Source: Tyto alba
Lineage: Eukaryota > Chordata > Aves > Strigiformes > Tytonidae
Assembly (NCBI RefSeq): GCF_018691265.1
Contig: NW_024881278.1
Location: forward strand, 434,001 to 498,000
Length of the DNA stretch: 64,000 bases
Direction: 5' to 3'
Of the stretch, positions 1-14,200 are shown in pieces. The notes beneath the pieces are model-generated. The model saw only the letters and a program-made list of their open reading frames with translations, was not told the origin of the DNA and searched no databases. Position numbers and translations under genes: made by a program. How positions within the stretch are numbered: position 1 is the stretch's first letter; each line of letters opens with the position of its first letter.

Positions 1-620
1 TTGAAACGGTACATAAATATCAGTGTGCTGCTTGAGTGTGCCATTCGTTATAGCAGAGCTGTCAGTCCTGTCCATGGGGCACCATGTTGCTGTAAAAGGA
101 TAAAAGAGCAAAAAATTGGCAAAAGACAAAAAAGCAAAGTTTCTCATATCATCTGCATCTCAGAATCTAAGTTTTGTGTTGTAACCAGGATCGCTATTGC
201 TATAAACAAATCTATGCTTGCTTAGTTCCAGGATAGAACCATCGTATTATTAAGATTTATGACCAACAGAATGGTAATCTGAAACCATTCTGTAGAAAGT
301 ACCTATTTTTGTGTTCTTTAAGGGAACTCAGCTCATTATAATATGAAAACCACACCTCTATAACTTAAGTTACCCACCTCTTTACGAAGCCCCTCACCTT
401 TTGAGCATGCATATATAGGTAGATCCCGTGACTTAAAATGAAATTGATGAATCAAACTAGCCAATGGATGATACTGTGATAAAATACCAATAGTTAGGTA
501 CAGAGGTGAGTGTTTAGAATCAGACAAATACGGTGTGTGTGGCTCACTCGGCCTGCTGGCCGCTTTGGATGCCTAGTACCCTCCCCTGCCCAGAGCTGTA
601 ATAAACACAAACATCTCGAC
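1..620. other. Left flank, no gene recognised
   Basis: No coding exon, RNA gene or repeat family could be supported here. The sequence is AT-rich with short open frames only. In mammals MORN2 starts head to head with DHX57, so a divergent MORN2 exon could lie here or further left, but no MORN-repeat coding sequence is visible. Confidence 0.5.
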
Positions 621-1260
621 GCTGCGTGCTAACGGGCTCCTTGCCCAGCGGGCGAAGAACCGTGTCTCTGAGCCAACAGTGTGGGGGGGAGCGGGGCGGG
701 CGGGGGACGGGAGCGCCGCCGCCCGCAGCGCCAGGCGGAACTGCCGGCGGCTGCTGGGGGGCAGGGAGGGGACGGACTGACGGCCGGACGGGGACGACCC
801 GGAAGGGGAAGGCGGGCGCTTCCGGGCCAGGAGCCGCGGAGCTGGGCCGGAGCGGGGCGGAGCGGGGAGGTGAGGAACGGGCGCCCGTGGGGGTGTGAAG
901 GGGAACGGTGGGGTCCCCAGGAGGGACTAGCGGCGCCGTGGGGAGCCGGGGGCGGAGAGGAATGGGGTGCGCGGGGCTCCGTGGGCAGGGGACGCGGCCC
1001 CGGCAACGGGGGCGGGAGGAGGGGACGGGGGCGCTGCGGTGAGGGAGGGGCAGGGCCTGCAGTGGAGGTTTGGGGATCCCTGTGTGATCCCCACGGTGCT
1101 GGTGGTGGGACGCTCCTGGGAGGTGGGAGAGGCGAGCGGGGGCGGGGGCGGAGGGGTCGTCGGGGAAGTGACCGGGGGGAGCGGAACCGTTCTGTGCCGG
1201 GAGCTCCGTGTTAAGAGGATGGGGACGGACCCGGTGTGACCGTGTTCTCGGGGATGGCTG
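620..1260 (+). promoter_or_regulatory. DHX57: CpG-island promoter and probable untranslated first exon of DHX57
   Basis: This is a sharply GC- and CpG-rich block about 1 kb upstream of the first DHX57 coding exon. It is the natural place for the transcription start and a non-coding exon 1. A good donor (GGAG followed by GTGAGG) lies at 869/870 and another possible one near 1033. Either could splice to the acceptor at 2211-2212. Long open frames on both strands here come from base composition and are not genes. The exact start site is inferred. Confidence 0.6.
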
Positions 1261-2222
1261 CAAGCGGTTGTGTGCAGCTGCCGTGCTCGCCCTCTTAGCC
1301 TCCCTCACTTGTGCTAGGCTGCTTTGAGCGGGGTCAGCTTGTATGTTACATCCTGTCCGGTCCTGGTGGAGCTCCAGTGGGAGGACTGTCTTGGCCTGGT
1401 TCTGGAGGTGCCAGTGCAAAGATCCAGGTAATAAGCTCCTGCCAGACCATCCACAGCTTCTCACCTGTCCCTGCAATAGCTTTCCTTTTTCAGGAGCATG
1501 ATGCTGGGGCGTGTATTAATGTTGGGCCACTCTGTCACTGGCAACAACTGCTTAATACGAATGGGCTTGTATCAGAGCCGGTGAAGATCCTGCTGTGAGA
1601 AGAAGAGGGGGGCTTCTGTTTTCCAAGACAGGTCCCTAATCACTCTCCTGTCCAGGCTCCACAGAGCGCTCAGCCGTCTGGGCAGCTGCTTGCAGAAGGG
1701 AATGGGGTCAGGAGCAGGTTAATGTGAAAACAAACTGTATCTTTGGCTTCAGCTTCCCTTCGACCTTTTACTCTCAGTCCTGCAAACTCCTGAGTCAAGA
1801 AGCGGCAGTGCACAGGCTGCTTTCTGCTGTGAAAGTTCCCCTAAAGGCTTGTCCTTTGGACTCCCATGTCCGAGAAAGTTCCTTGAGAGTGGCAGAACTG
1901 GAGCTCCCAGGCTGGGCAGAGTTGCTGGTAGGCTCATCCTTTTGCCAGAGATCCCGCAGTTTTTGGTTGAACAGCTGTGTGGAGTGTTACTTTTATTTTC
2001 TAAAACCATGGAACTTGTATAACAGTGTTCTACGATAATGCGCTTCGCTTCAGATGCACACAGATACACCACCATATAGATAATTAACTGCATTTTGAGA
2101 GGGTATCTTCTCATGTTACATGGAAAAACAAATAACGTAATGTGCGCCAAGACATTTGCAATGTGCTCAATCATCTTCATAACTAAGGGCTATTTTTTTT
2201 TCCCTTCCTCAGCCAAGAGAAC

Positions 2223-5200
2223 ATGAATTCAGCAGGGAGGAAAAGAGGAAAGCCTAACAGAGGAGGAGGAGGAAGAGGAAAAGGAAGAGGAGGCAGAGGA
2301 AGAGGAGGAGGCAGCAGTGGCCATTCAAACAAGTCTCATCTTGGTGGAAATAGGAAATGTTCAAACAAAATTTGGGATGATGGAGATGATTTTTGTCTCT
2401 TTGAGGAACCAAGACTGGAATCCAGGTCCTTCTGTTAATTTGGGGTGGTTTGGCGTAAAGATGTTTGGGATGCTTTAGCGCTGGTTTTTGGACATCTTTA
2501 AATATACAGAAGAGTGAAGGGGTGATGAAGCTGTTTCAGTATGAAGCAGCTTTTGCATGTCTTTTTTGATTAACATTTTTAACATAGCTAGGAAAGTGGG
2601 TTTTTTAAATAATATTAGAAACTCTGATTTTCTGGTTTGGTCATAAACTAATTTCAGAACACCTTTGACCAGAAAACACTAGTAAGCACGATACTAATTT
2701 TTGTGTATTACAAAGCAGAAGCTGGGCCATGGAAGATAAGCATTTTAGAATGAATTTCGTATCCTGAATTTATGCTGACCAATCTAGCTTAGAAATACAT
2801 GGTTGTACTGTAGTCTGAGAGCTGCTCTACCATGCAAAGTGTTTGCTTTGGATTTGGCATAGAATAATACATATGTGTGTGTGTGTGTGCACAGATATAT
2901 AGAGACACATATCCTGGTCGCATAAGAATGAACCCAACTGAATAATCCTTAGCTGTTGGACTTGTCTTACTTTGGTTTTCCTGTTTTGAATTACAAAGTT
3001 GGGTGCTAACACATCCAAATTCAGTCAAGATTGTTTGAGCCAGGCAAATAAGTCATTGTTGTGTTCTATTTTAATTTTTAGATCAAATGCCCCTGCCAGA
3101 AGAGGCGGGCAAACAAAACGGAGACCTGAAGTGAGAATGCCTCTGCAGACTATACATATGACATCGGAGAATCAGAGAAGGGTGAAAGAACTTCTTCAAG
3201 AGCTTCAAGGGCAGGAGCTGTTTCCTGAATCAGAGTTAGTTTAAACAGATGCACTAATTCTGGCTCTTCTAGATGAGCATGCTTTAACAGGCACACTGTT
3301 AGAAACAAAACCAGTATTCTTTTTTCCCTTAACTTTTAATTTGATCTCAAATCCTCTGGTTTTGAGTCTGCTTTGTTCTTCTACAATATTAACTCTGGGA
3401 AAGGGGTAGAAGGATCCTCCATTTAAATGGAGGATTTAAGACTGCAGAGGCAGCGTTTTGTGTCTACTCAACAGTATAATATTGTTTCATTTTAATTTGA
3501 TAACTCTTTTTATCAGAGTAGCTGGTTCTGGTGAAGACGATGACAAACTCAATTACCTTGATAATGAACAGTGCTGGTCAAGAGATCAGGAAGTTTCTGA
3601 CGTGATACCAAGGTCATCTGCTGAGCTAGCTGAGCACAGAATTGTGGAAAATGAAGTGTCTTCGTTTGCTGTGCACAAACTCTCCAGGTGATGCTTTTCA
3701 GTGAATAATTTGTGTCCCGAAGAGGTAAATCACTAGTCTTGATACAGTAAGCCCTCAGTGCTTTAACTTCCTCTTGACTCCAGGGAAGTTCTGTGTGCAG
3801 AACTGTTAATTTTGTATCTGCTACAAATTTAATCCTCAACTATATGAATTCAAAATAATGGTTTTATGAAAATAAGTCACTCCAGACTTTTTTTGGTGAA
3901 GTTTTCAGTTTTTTCTCCAAGACAATAAAACAGATATTGGGAAAGCTCGGGGAGCATTGCTGTTATATGTATATTTCTTCCAGGTAGGTAATGTTTCAAA
4001 CCCTTTTAAGTGTTTTTCATCCATTTTGCTCACACATTGAGCATTACTTAACTATTTTTATATGGGAGATGACTCAGCTTTTTCTGAAGAGTTTAATTTA
4101 TACAGTTCAACGGGGAAATCTAATCTTGTCATGTGCTACATTCTAAGGTGTTGAGATAGTTGCCACATAAACTAATTTGTCACCTTATCAACAACAGACT
4201 GACATTCACAGATACCAAATTACTGCCTGCCACTGTCATTTAAAATAGCAGAAATATTTTGGTGTGGGTTTTTTTTCCCCCAGTAGTGGTAATTGTATCT
4301 CATGCCATACGTGCTTCCTTACTGTAAGCCTAGTCAAGCAGATCTGTGGTTATTTTGCTTCATACAAATCTGTCATTCACTTGTTGCCATGTTGTCTCTG
4401 TTCTGTTGCAGGTATGGTTTTAACAGCGAGCGATGTAGAACAGTACTGAGATCCTGCAATGGTAATATTGGGGCATCATTGGAGTATTTGCTATTGCAGT
4501 GCTTTACTGAAAGATATGGAGAGAAGATGCAGATTTCTGCGACAGCTGCTGAAGCCAGTCAAGAAGAATGTTTAGAACACAGACAAGAAGAGGCTTTTGC
4601 CCTTCGGTCAATCTATGGAGAAAAATTTGTAGAAAGAATTCAAAACCGTGTTTGGACTTTTAGTTTGGAATTGGAGTACCTAGCAAACAGGCTCACCAAA
4701 TCTAAACAAGAGGGTGGTTGTACTAGGGATGGAGCAAAGCAGACTCCAAAGGAAATATGTAAATTTTATCTCCAAGGAGGCTGCAGGTTTGGTTCAAAAT
4801 GCAGATTTGGACATGAATTCCCTTCAAACCACCCATTAAAATCAACCAGGAATTCTGTAGATGATGTTCATCTCAGACCTAACAGTGATGGTCCCATATA
4901 TGAACTTGAAGTAAGATTTCCTGAAGAAAACAAGTATCCACTTCAAGCACCTCTTGTGGCATTTTATTCTACCAATGAGAATCTACCTCTTGCTTGTCGT
5001 TTACACATTGCTGAATTCCTCTTTGGAAAGGCCTTGATAGCTGCAGAGTCTAGTGAACCAGTGGTATACACCCTAGTGACTTGTTTAGAAGATGAATCCG
5101 AAATAAGTGAATTACTTAAAAATACTTGCCACAAGTATAGTGTTCCTCCTGTGTCCCTGCTGGCCACACCTTCGGTAAAGCTACAGACAAAGAGTACATC

Positions 5201-8200
5201 TGGTTCAAATCAAATGTCTGAAGGTATGCCAAATTTCCCTCTACAATTTCTGGGTTAAGAACAGTCAAAAAGATTAAATAAAAAAGAAAAAGAGAAGGCA
5301 GAGAGCCCAATTCAGGCATTTGTTCCAAATCTGTTTCTGGAGACTAAGGTCATGGAGTGAGCCAGATCCATAATCTGTCTGTGCCTCTGGAAGTCCCTTT
5401 CATAATAAGAGGGCATTTCTTCTGGCAAGAACTGAGTTAAAGGAACACAGAGCTGAAGAGTTTGGGTTGGCAGAGTGAGCCATACCTATTCCCATACAAT
5501 CAATAAAAAAGCCATTAAGAGATGTGATGTGAGCTCACCAAAACTGACCAGAGAAGTGTGCTTGGAAGGGAACGAGAAAGGTTGTTTGCAAGCTTTGCTG
5601 CATCTGCTACTCATTCAGAAACTTTTTTTTTAAAAATTCTTTAAAATTACCAACGCCTCCTCAAAATTAATTTTGTAAAGGTGGATTTAAGGCTAAGTAA
5701 ATGTTGCAGGCAGTTCTAGAATGTCGTTCAAGGTATCATTGTGGTTTTTGCATGCAATTACGTTGATTTCACGGGGGGAGAGGTGGGACTGTTGCTTGTG
5801 GCAGGATGACATCAACTCTGTGGCACTGGTGACCTTTAAGCTCTCAATTCCAAAACTTTTTATCTAAGGCAAACTTTCTTCAAGAGAGCTTTCAAGAACA
5901 ACTGCATCACATTTTAGAGCACCTAAACAATGACAACCTATTGTTTGGTTATAGTAAAACAAATTACTACTTTTTTTTAACAGATCCACAGAAAGACAGC
6001 TTTGTTTCAGAAGTTGAAATCAGAGATTCCAAATAATCTTCCCCATGTTATAAAATCTTCCTTATGTGATAAAATACTTTGCTTAAATAAATAGAGCCTT
6101 AAAAGTTTCAAGGACTAGTTTACTGTCGGAGCAAATCCCACTTCAGTTTATAGGCAGTAGGCACAAAAGTACCTGATCCAGTTTCAGGCTTGGTTTAAAA
6201 GTACTTGGCAGTGTTTTAACACTTCACGTTATAGTGTAGTTTTAATTAAAGCGGATACTGCCATCACAGTCTAGTGCTCTGTAGAAGTGGTTGTGTGGTG
6301 AATTGGAGAGGGGAGCTGAGACACATGAAAAATGTTCAGAAAGGCAAACCAGTTACCGATCTGGCTCTCCATGTGGCAACCCAGGTCATGGTGGTGCAGA
6401 GCACAGCTGGTGCAGGGGTAGTGACAAGTGGGTTGGAGCTGGAGAAGTTGTGGTTTGTTTGGTGGGGTGAGGGGAGGTTTGCTGATAGTGTTGAACTAAA
6501 TACATGTCAAAAGCAGTCCTGCAGACCCTCGGCTCCAGTCTAACAAGGTTCTTTGTTGAGAATGCTCCTGGAACATGTGTGTTTCTGCTGCAGTGCTGTG
6601 AGGTCCTGTTCCTTAGTAACGAGAATACCCAACTATACATTTTCTGTCTCAAGCTTCAACAGTGGCAGAGCCCCAGGAAGAAGGGGAGGTGGCACAAGAG
6701 GAGGAGGAAGATGAGCCTGAACAAGTTGTTGTGGAGAACGAGAGTTACGTGAACCTCAAGAAAAAGCTTTCCAAAAAATATAATGTACAGGCAAGGTCTC
6801 TGTATAATGAAAATATTAAAGTCTGTGCACAGTTTCAACTGAAAAAGGTATAGTGTACAGAACAGAGTATCTGTTTTCATGCTTACTTTAGAGAAATAAA
6901 TATTTAAGCCACAGGCTGCTGTTTCAGATGGTTCTATTCCACTCCACTGGTGTTCTTACTGACATGCTGTCTGTTTTTGTGCATCAGTCATCTAGGCACT
7001 TCCAGTCCATGTTGTATGAAAGACAGAAGCTCCCTGCATGGCAAGAAAGAGAAACCATTCTTGGCTTGCTGGAGAGCCACCAAGTTCTTGTTGTGAGCGG
7101 CATGACAGGGTAAGAGTATGATTGCACATACAGACTTTATGGCATATACTTATATATAGTATATACTTGTATATAAGTATACACAGAAGAATGTGAAATA
7201 CGTATCCCTGTCCTGAAAAGGTTAGGGTTGTGGTCCATGTGTGACCAGTGACAGCAGTCCTAGATGAACTTCATGTGAAGGACGACACTAATGAAATAAA
7301 GTAAATTTCAAGTGGAATGCAGTCAGTTTACATGGATGGAAGGTGTTGGGTTTGTGCGTTTTGTTTTTTTTTTTAATTAATCCCTGACTTTGTCATGCAG
7401 ATGTGGGAAAACCACTCAGATTCCTCAGTTTATTTTGGATGCTTCATTGCAAGGATCTCCAAGCAGAGTTGCAAACATCATCTGCACTCAGCCTCGCAGG
7501 ATCTCTGCCATTTCTGTGGCTGAACGTGTAGCCAAAGAAAGAACGGAAAGGGTTGGACTCACTGTTGGATATCAGATCCGTCTAGAAAGTGTAAAGGTAT
7601 ATGTGCTTTGCTTGTTCGTTTTCATTTAGTTCTATTAAAATGTGCTTAGTGCTTCTGTAGCCTACAGAATCTCTGCCCTATATCTGCCATGTAGTGAGAC
7701 AAGCAAGTCTGTATCACCGGTATTCTATATTAAATTATGAAATACAGTCTATATTTTATTTCATCTCAAGTTGAACGGTCCACTTTACAGAATGAGAGTG
7801 AAATACTGTGTCTGTATTTTTGTTTTGCTTTCTGTTGAAAGGTGAAGGGATCTGAGAGTATGAGTAGTACTTCTGTCCTCTGGAAGGCTGCTGACTTAAT
7901 TTCCACTTGTCTCTATTTCCATTTGCCTCCCAAGTGGACATTGAAGGGTACAGCTTCAGTCAGCCAGAAGTGGGGGTTGAATTCAGACTTGGAAGTGAAA
8001 TTTTGTTTACATTGAAGATGGTTGCTTTTTCCAAGAACTATGTTTAAAAAAGAGATTCACTAAATCTTTCTAGGCACAGAGATCGGAGTCATTTATCAGA
8101 AAGGAACTTCCACAGGAAAAACAGTTCAGATTTTTTTGTTTACCCCTTATAGTTAGCAATGCCCCCTGGTAAGAAGCAGGTGTTCCCAAGTTTTAATCAA

Positions 8201-11200
8201 GAGAGAAATGTTGTTCAGCCCATCTCCAGCAGGGATTGTTTGTTCCCTTTCTGTCAAACCTGGCACTCAGCTGAAACCAAATGCTGTATAGCAACTCATA
8301 CTCTCATTGCACTGTGTTCTTGCACAAAGTCAACTAAATGCTTTGTCTTACTCTTCAAGTCCTCAGCTACCAGACTCTTGTACTGCACTACCGGTGTGCT
8401 GTTGAGAAGGCTGGAAGGAGATCTGACTTTGCAGGGAATCACACACGTTATTGTTGATGAAGTTCACGAAAGAACAGAAGAAAGGTAAAGAATCTCTTAT
8501 CCCATAAGCCAAATGAAGAAACACAGTCAAAATGATAAAGGTGACTAAGGTGCAAATAAATGAAGTCAGACTTGTCAGTCCTGTGGCAGTAACGTGGGAT
8601 GGTGGAAGGAGTGTAGTTTTAGGTTCTTCCCTTTGAGCAGTAGGAAGTTGTATTGCAGCAGCTTACAGGGAAAGCACATCTCTTAAATTTTTATGCCTCT
8701 GATCTGCCATCATATTGCAGTGGTGTTGAAAAGAGGTTTTGGATGGGGCTGGAGGGTTAAGTAACTTTTTAACCACAGTTGTCTGGTTCTTACTCTACCC
8801 TTATTTCAGCTTTTACCAAATACCCTAATTGTTCACATGCCCTTTTGGGAATTATTCCTCCTGATGCAGGCAGGGTTCAGCAGAGCACCTGCAAGGGGCA
8901 AGCGCTCATGTTTTCTTTCAGCCTATAGATTTTACTAGTTACAAACGGTCTCATCCTATCCTGCTTCAGCCTTCTCCAGATTTTCCCCACTTACCTGCTG
9001 ATGCCAGGCAAAAGATAATGTCTGTCAGTATCTCTGTAAACTAAGTGGCAAGGACCCTTCTCTTTGATGCTTTCCTCGTGAAACACTGCAGTGTGGTGGC
9101 TTTGACTGTGACCTGTTATTCTACAGCTCAGATTATATTTTAGCCTCATAAAATGACTTGTGTCTCTCAAGGATTCTTCTTCCTTTTCATCTAAAATCAC
9201 TTCAAGCCAGTCTTCTAGGCTTGCCACAAAAGCTATAAATATGTAGGGAAGAATACAGTGAGCAGTGTAGTGAATAAGTTTGAATAACTCTTCCAGTGAG
9301 GAAGAGGAGCAAAAAGGACTTATTTGTAACTTTGAGTTAATTGGTTGTCTAATGTTCTTGTGTTGTCATTAATGTAATTAATTTACGAGGTAGCTTAAAT
9401 TAATTTGACAAGTAATCCTGACACTCTAGAAAGCAACAACCGAAAAGTAAGCAGATTGTCTTCCGTTAATTTACTGCATTATTAACCTCCAGCCATTCTG
9501 AGAAGCTCATGCTTCTGTGATGGTATCGCTGTGCTCTTGAAAACACCAGGAAGGTGGACAGAATAAGGAGGAAAAAAAGAGACTCTGAGAGTTAACACTG
9601 AAGAAATTCAAATGTCTTTTTGCTTGTTTTTTTTTCAGTGACTTCTTACTGTTGGTTTTGAAGGATATAATGGTTCAGAGGCCAGACCTGCGCATTATAC
9701 TAATGAGTGCCACCTTGAACGCAGAGCTTTTTTCTCAATACTTTCATTCCTGTCCAATCATTAACATACCAGGTGAAAACCATTCATTTTTATTATATTG
9801 TCACAGTCATTGTTTTAGGGGATTGTTTTTAGTATTTCTGCTTGTGAAGAGTTTCTCAATTCAGGTGCAAGGGGCTAATTTGCAAAGTGGCAAGATGATG
9901 GTTTATACAAGAACTATGATTCCAAGGGCTTAGAAGGAAAGATCAATGAGATTTAGGAAAGACTAGAAATTGAGCCTTTTTTATGCTGTGTCTATACCAG
10001 CAGAATTTCCTTCCCCAAAAGACAAAAGTGACATGGTAAGCATGATGTGGTTCCCTGAGCTAGTTTCACCACAGCTGAAGACTCTTCTCCATCCTTGTGA
10101 AAAAGAAGCAGTGAGGGGATCCAGCTGGATGTATACACATTTAACCAAGTGTGCCTTTTAAATTGCCAAGTTATTACACGGAGCATGACATGAACGTGTA
10201 GCCTCATGGAAGTGTTCCCATAAGTGTATCAGCCCCTCTCTGATTTTGTAAGTGCATGGTTGCCAAACCATGGTTGGAAAACATCAACTGTTTCTCCTGG
10301 ACAGAACTTGTGTTGAAGAGTGCAGGTAAGAGCTGTGAAGCCGGTGTGTGACATAATAACCTATGTGAAATGATAACAGTCTTCTATCTTTTTCCTCTTT
10401 TCTCCATGTTGTGTAGCATGTAGATTTATTCTCATGTTTCCTTTAGGTAGAACGTTTCCTGTGGATCAGTTTTTTCTAGAAGATGTGATTGCAATTACAA
10501 GGTATGAAATTGCCAAACATTCTCAGATGTATTTAGCCTTTGAGGTTGCACCATTGACCTTGAGACTGCAGTAGTTCTGTGCACAGATTTAAATCCTCTC
10601 AAATCTCCCCCATCACTTGCATTCCTAAAGTTCTACTAAAGCACCAACTTTAAACTTCTTATACTTCATATACTGCAGTGAGGTCTAGGATCTCATGCCA
10701 AAACAAGCCTTTTTGCATTAGATATCATAAGTACTCAAGAAAAGGTGAGTTTTGCCATGAAGAGTTTGTTGGAGCTTGTGCTTTACTTGTTTCAGTGGTG
10801 GTTATACAGTGGCAAGAAAAAGATATTTGAAGGGTGATTTCATCACCGAAGGTGAAGAATACAGGATACCAAACAATTCCTTTTGTAAGCCCTACCTTGC
10901 AGCTCAGGTATCAGATTTCTGCTACCATTTGTAGTTACTGTAGAGTCACAGCAGCTCAGATATTCCAGACAGTAGATTGATCAGCTGTTTTAAATTACTT
11001 GAGGATTGTTGCTCTGAGCTTCCCACTTAACTGTCAAGATCAAGTTTGCAGCCCTAGTCTTTAGCATCACAGCTTTTAAAGACTAACATCCTAATATGGA
11101 AGGACACCTTGACCTCGATACTGTCTGTGGTTTTGCAACCTACTTATACAAAGTTCCTCTCAGATTTATATATAATACTTGTGATACCCTATCTCTGTAG

Positions 11201-14200
11201 CTAATTACTAGAAAGAGACTGTTAGGCTTCTTTCTACACCACTAAATGTTCTGTTGTTCAGGTACGTTTTAGAGGACAGTAGTCCCTACAGGTGCAAGAC
11301 AAAGCAAGAAAACAAACAGAATGGAAGACAGAAAAGAACTGCATTTGAAGAAGTAGAAGAGGACCTGAGACGTGCTGGTGTTCTGGAAGGCACTCACACG
11401 GTAGTCAAAGATTCAGACCCGGACCAAAAATTAACTCTGAAACAGCTCCTTACACGATATAAAGGTGAGCTCCTTCTTAAATCTAATAAATTGGCATATA
11501 ACATTTGCCAGCCATGATAGGATGTTAGCATATAATATTATATGTTGAATGTGTGTATATAATTTTGTACTTGTGAAGTTAAGCAGGTCACTACTAGATG
11601 AGATCTGAAACCTCCTGCCAGCTTCAAAAGGTAAAAACAAACAAACAAAAAAAACCACCAAACAGCAAACCAAAACAAAACACCATTGTTCTCTTAAACT
11701 AGAACAAGGATCTTGGCTGAAAACAGTTCTTAGCAGCTGATAATGGACATATTTTTGCTGAATCTATTCTTGCTGAAGCAGCTTTACTTAAAGTACGGCA
11801 TGTATCTGTCCACTTCAGGGAGGTCACTTCAGCATGACAAACTTTCCCTGAGAAATTTAGTCGCTCTGTGAATGGCTTAATAAGAGAGGCAGACCTTTCC
11901 GTGAACTTCCCACTCTGTCATCATCAAAATCCTCCTTGTGCTTAGTCCTGGAGAGTTCCTCCCTGCACACCCTTATGGCGAGCTCCAGAGTGGTATTGAG
12001 TGACAGCCATTGCTTAAAAGCTTCAGATTCCTGCTAGACAGTTAGCATCTCAGAAGAGTAAGGGAATCTGGGTGTCTCGTTGGTGTAAGAAACATTGGAA
12101 GGAGGAGAGAGAGCTCCAGAAGGTAGTCCTGGGAATATCTGTAAGTGGCCATATGAAGGCTTTTGGCTCCTCTAACTGCTGCTATGTGAACATGTCATTC
12201 TGCTAGTGGATGAATCCTGGTCTAGGCTGTGCACAGGGCAGGTGTGAGTGTCAGTAAAGCACAAGAAAGGAAGAGCTGAGACAGAGGAAAGCATTGAAGA
12301 GGGGATGTGAGGCATTGAGTCACTTACAGAACTACGTCAGTCAGGTCTAAGCAGATGCTGATTAACCCAAAGTGCGGTTGGTTGTTCAGCCTCACTGCTT
12401 CAGTGCATCCAGCAGATGTTTTTTACAAGAGGTGGACTTACTGTGTGGTTTATTTCTTTTTCCCCAGGGGTTAACAAGACAGTGTTGAAAACAATGGCTG
12501 TCATGGACTTGGACAAAGTTAATCTGGAGTTAATTGAAGCCTTGCTGGAGTGGATAGTTGCTGGCAAACATTCATACCCCCCAGGTAATTTAATTGTCCT
12601 TGAGAGATAAACAAAAGTAGGTTCATGGAGGCTGTGTGCTTATAGACAGCCCAAAGCTAATGTTTTGCATGCAGTTTCTGTAGTTATTATTTTGGGAAAA
12701 AAAAAAAAAAAAGTTCTAGCTGAGTAACAAAGCCCCTGATATACATGGGATGGGAAAGGTGAGAGGATTGTCTACTTTGGAAAGTGTTTGCTGATGGACA
12801 GTTGCAGCCTGTGTAGTTTTTTTGTACAATAATTGCAAAACAGAGCTGGAGTTTTGACTTAGGCCTTCTGCACAGCAATAAAATATCATGCTGTCCTTTC
12901 TGATGAGTGATTTTTTTTTTCTTTTTTTTTTTTAATCTATGTATATAGGTGCTGTATTGATATTTTTGCCTGGTCTAGCAGAAATCAAGATGCTTTATGA
13001 GCAGCTCCAGTCTAATGCTCTTTTTAATAACAGGCACAGCAAGAGGTAAGGCAGAAAAGCTCCAAAACTCTCGGGTTTTACCCATAAATAAAAAGTAGCT
13101 TCCTGCAGAAAGCCTGTCTTTATCCCGGGATAAATAAAGGTTATTAGATGTGTGAGACAGCTTGTGATGTGAAGGTTTTGACTGCAGTCAGGGTAATTCC
13201 TTTTCTACTATCTTATTGGCTTGGTCTTTTTTTTTTTTTTTCCTCCTCAACTCGGGAGGGTTAGCTGTTCTTGGAGACCCTAGTGATGAGTGTTCTCCAT
13301 TTTGTGTTCTGCATGATCCAGTGGACTGCTGGAAACTTCACCTCAGCCCTTGTTCCGTTTCAGAACGTTTGCTGAGACACATTCAGTTGTGGTTGCATTT
13401 GGCCTTCGATTGTAATATGGAGATGTAATTGGATCTCCTTGACTAAACAGTTTTTACACACATGTCCTTGGCAAGGTTAGCTGGAGTGATTTCTTCTAGT
13501 ATGACATTATAAATGGCAGATTTTAGACTTTTCAAAAGAAGCAGAATTTTTCCTCAGCTCAGTTCTGAAACCTGTCCCTTCTGCAAACTCTTCCACCTTC
13601 CCTTAGAACATATATCAGAAATAGTATGGCCAGCAGGACTACAGAAGTGATTGTCCCTTTTTACTCAGCACTGGGAAAACCACACCTCAAATATTGTATT
13701 CAGTTTTAGGCCCCTCACTACAAGAAAGACACTGAGGTGCTGGAGTGTGTCCAGAGAAAGACAGCAAAGCTGGTGAAGGGTCTGGAGCAGAAGTCTTATG
13801 AGGAGCAGCTGAGAGAACTGGAGTTTTTTTAGTCTGGAGAAAAGGTGGCTCAGGGGAGACCTTATCACTCTCTACAACCATCTGAAAAGAGGTTGTAGTG
13901 AGGTGGGTGTCAGTCTCTACTATGTAACAAGTGACAGGATGAGAGGGAACGGCCTCAAGTTGTGCCAGGGGAGGTTTAGATTGGATATTAGAAAAAATTT
14001 CTTCACCTAAAGTGTTATCAAGCACTGGAACAGGCTGCCCAGGGAAGTGGTTGAGTCACCATCTCTGGAGGTATTTAAGAGATGTGTAGACGTGGTGCTT
14101 AGGGACATAGTTTAGTGGTGGACTTGGCAGTGTCAGGTTAGTGGTTGGACTTGATAATCTTAAGGGTCTCTTTGGAACCTAAATGGTTCTGTGATTCTGT

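Noticed and set aside
544..1476. 310-codon minus-strand open frame rich in Pro and Arg
   Set aside because: It spans the CpG island, has low-complexity composition and no family resemblance; it is a by-product of GC content.
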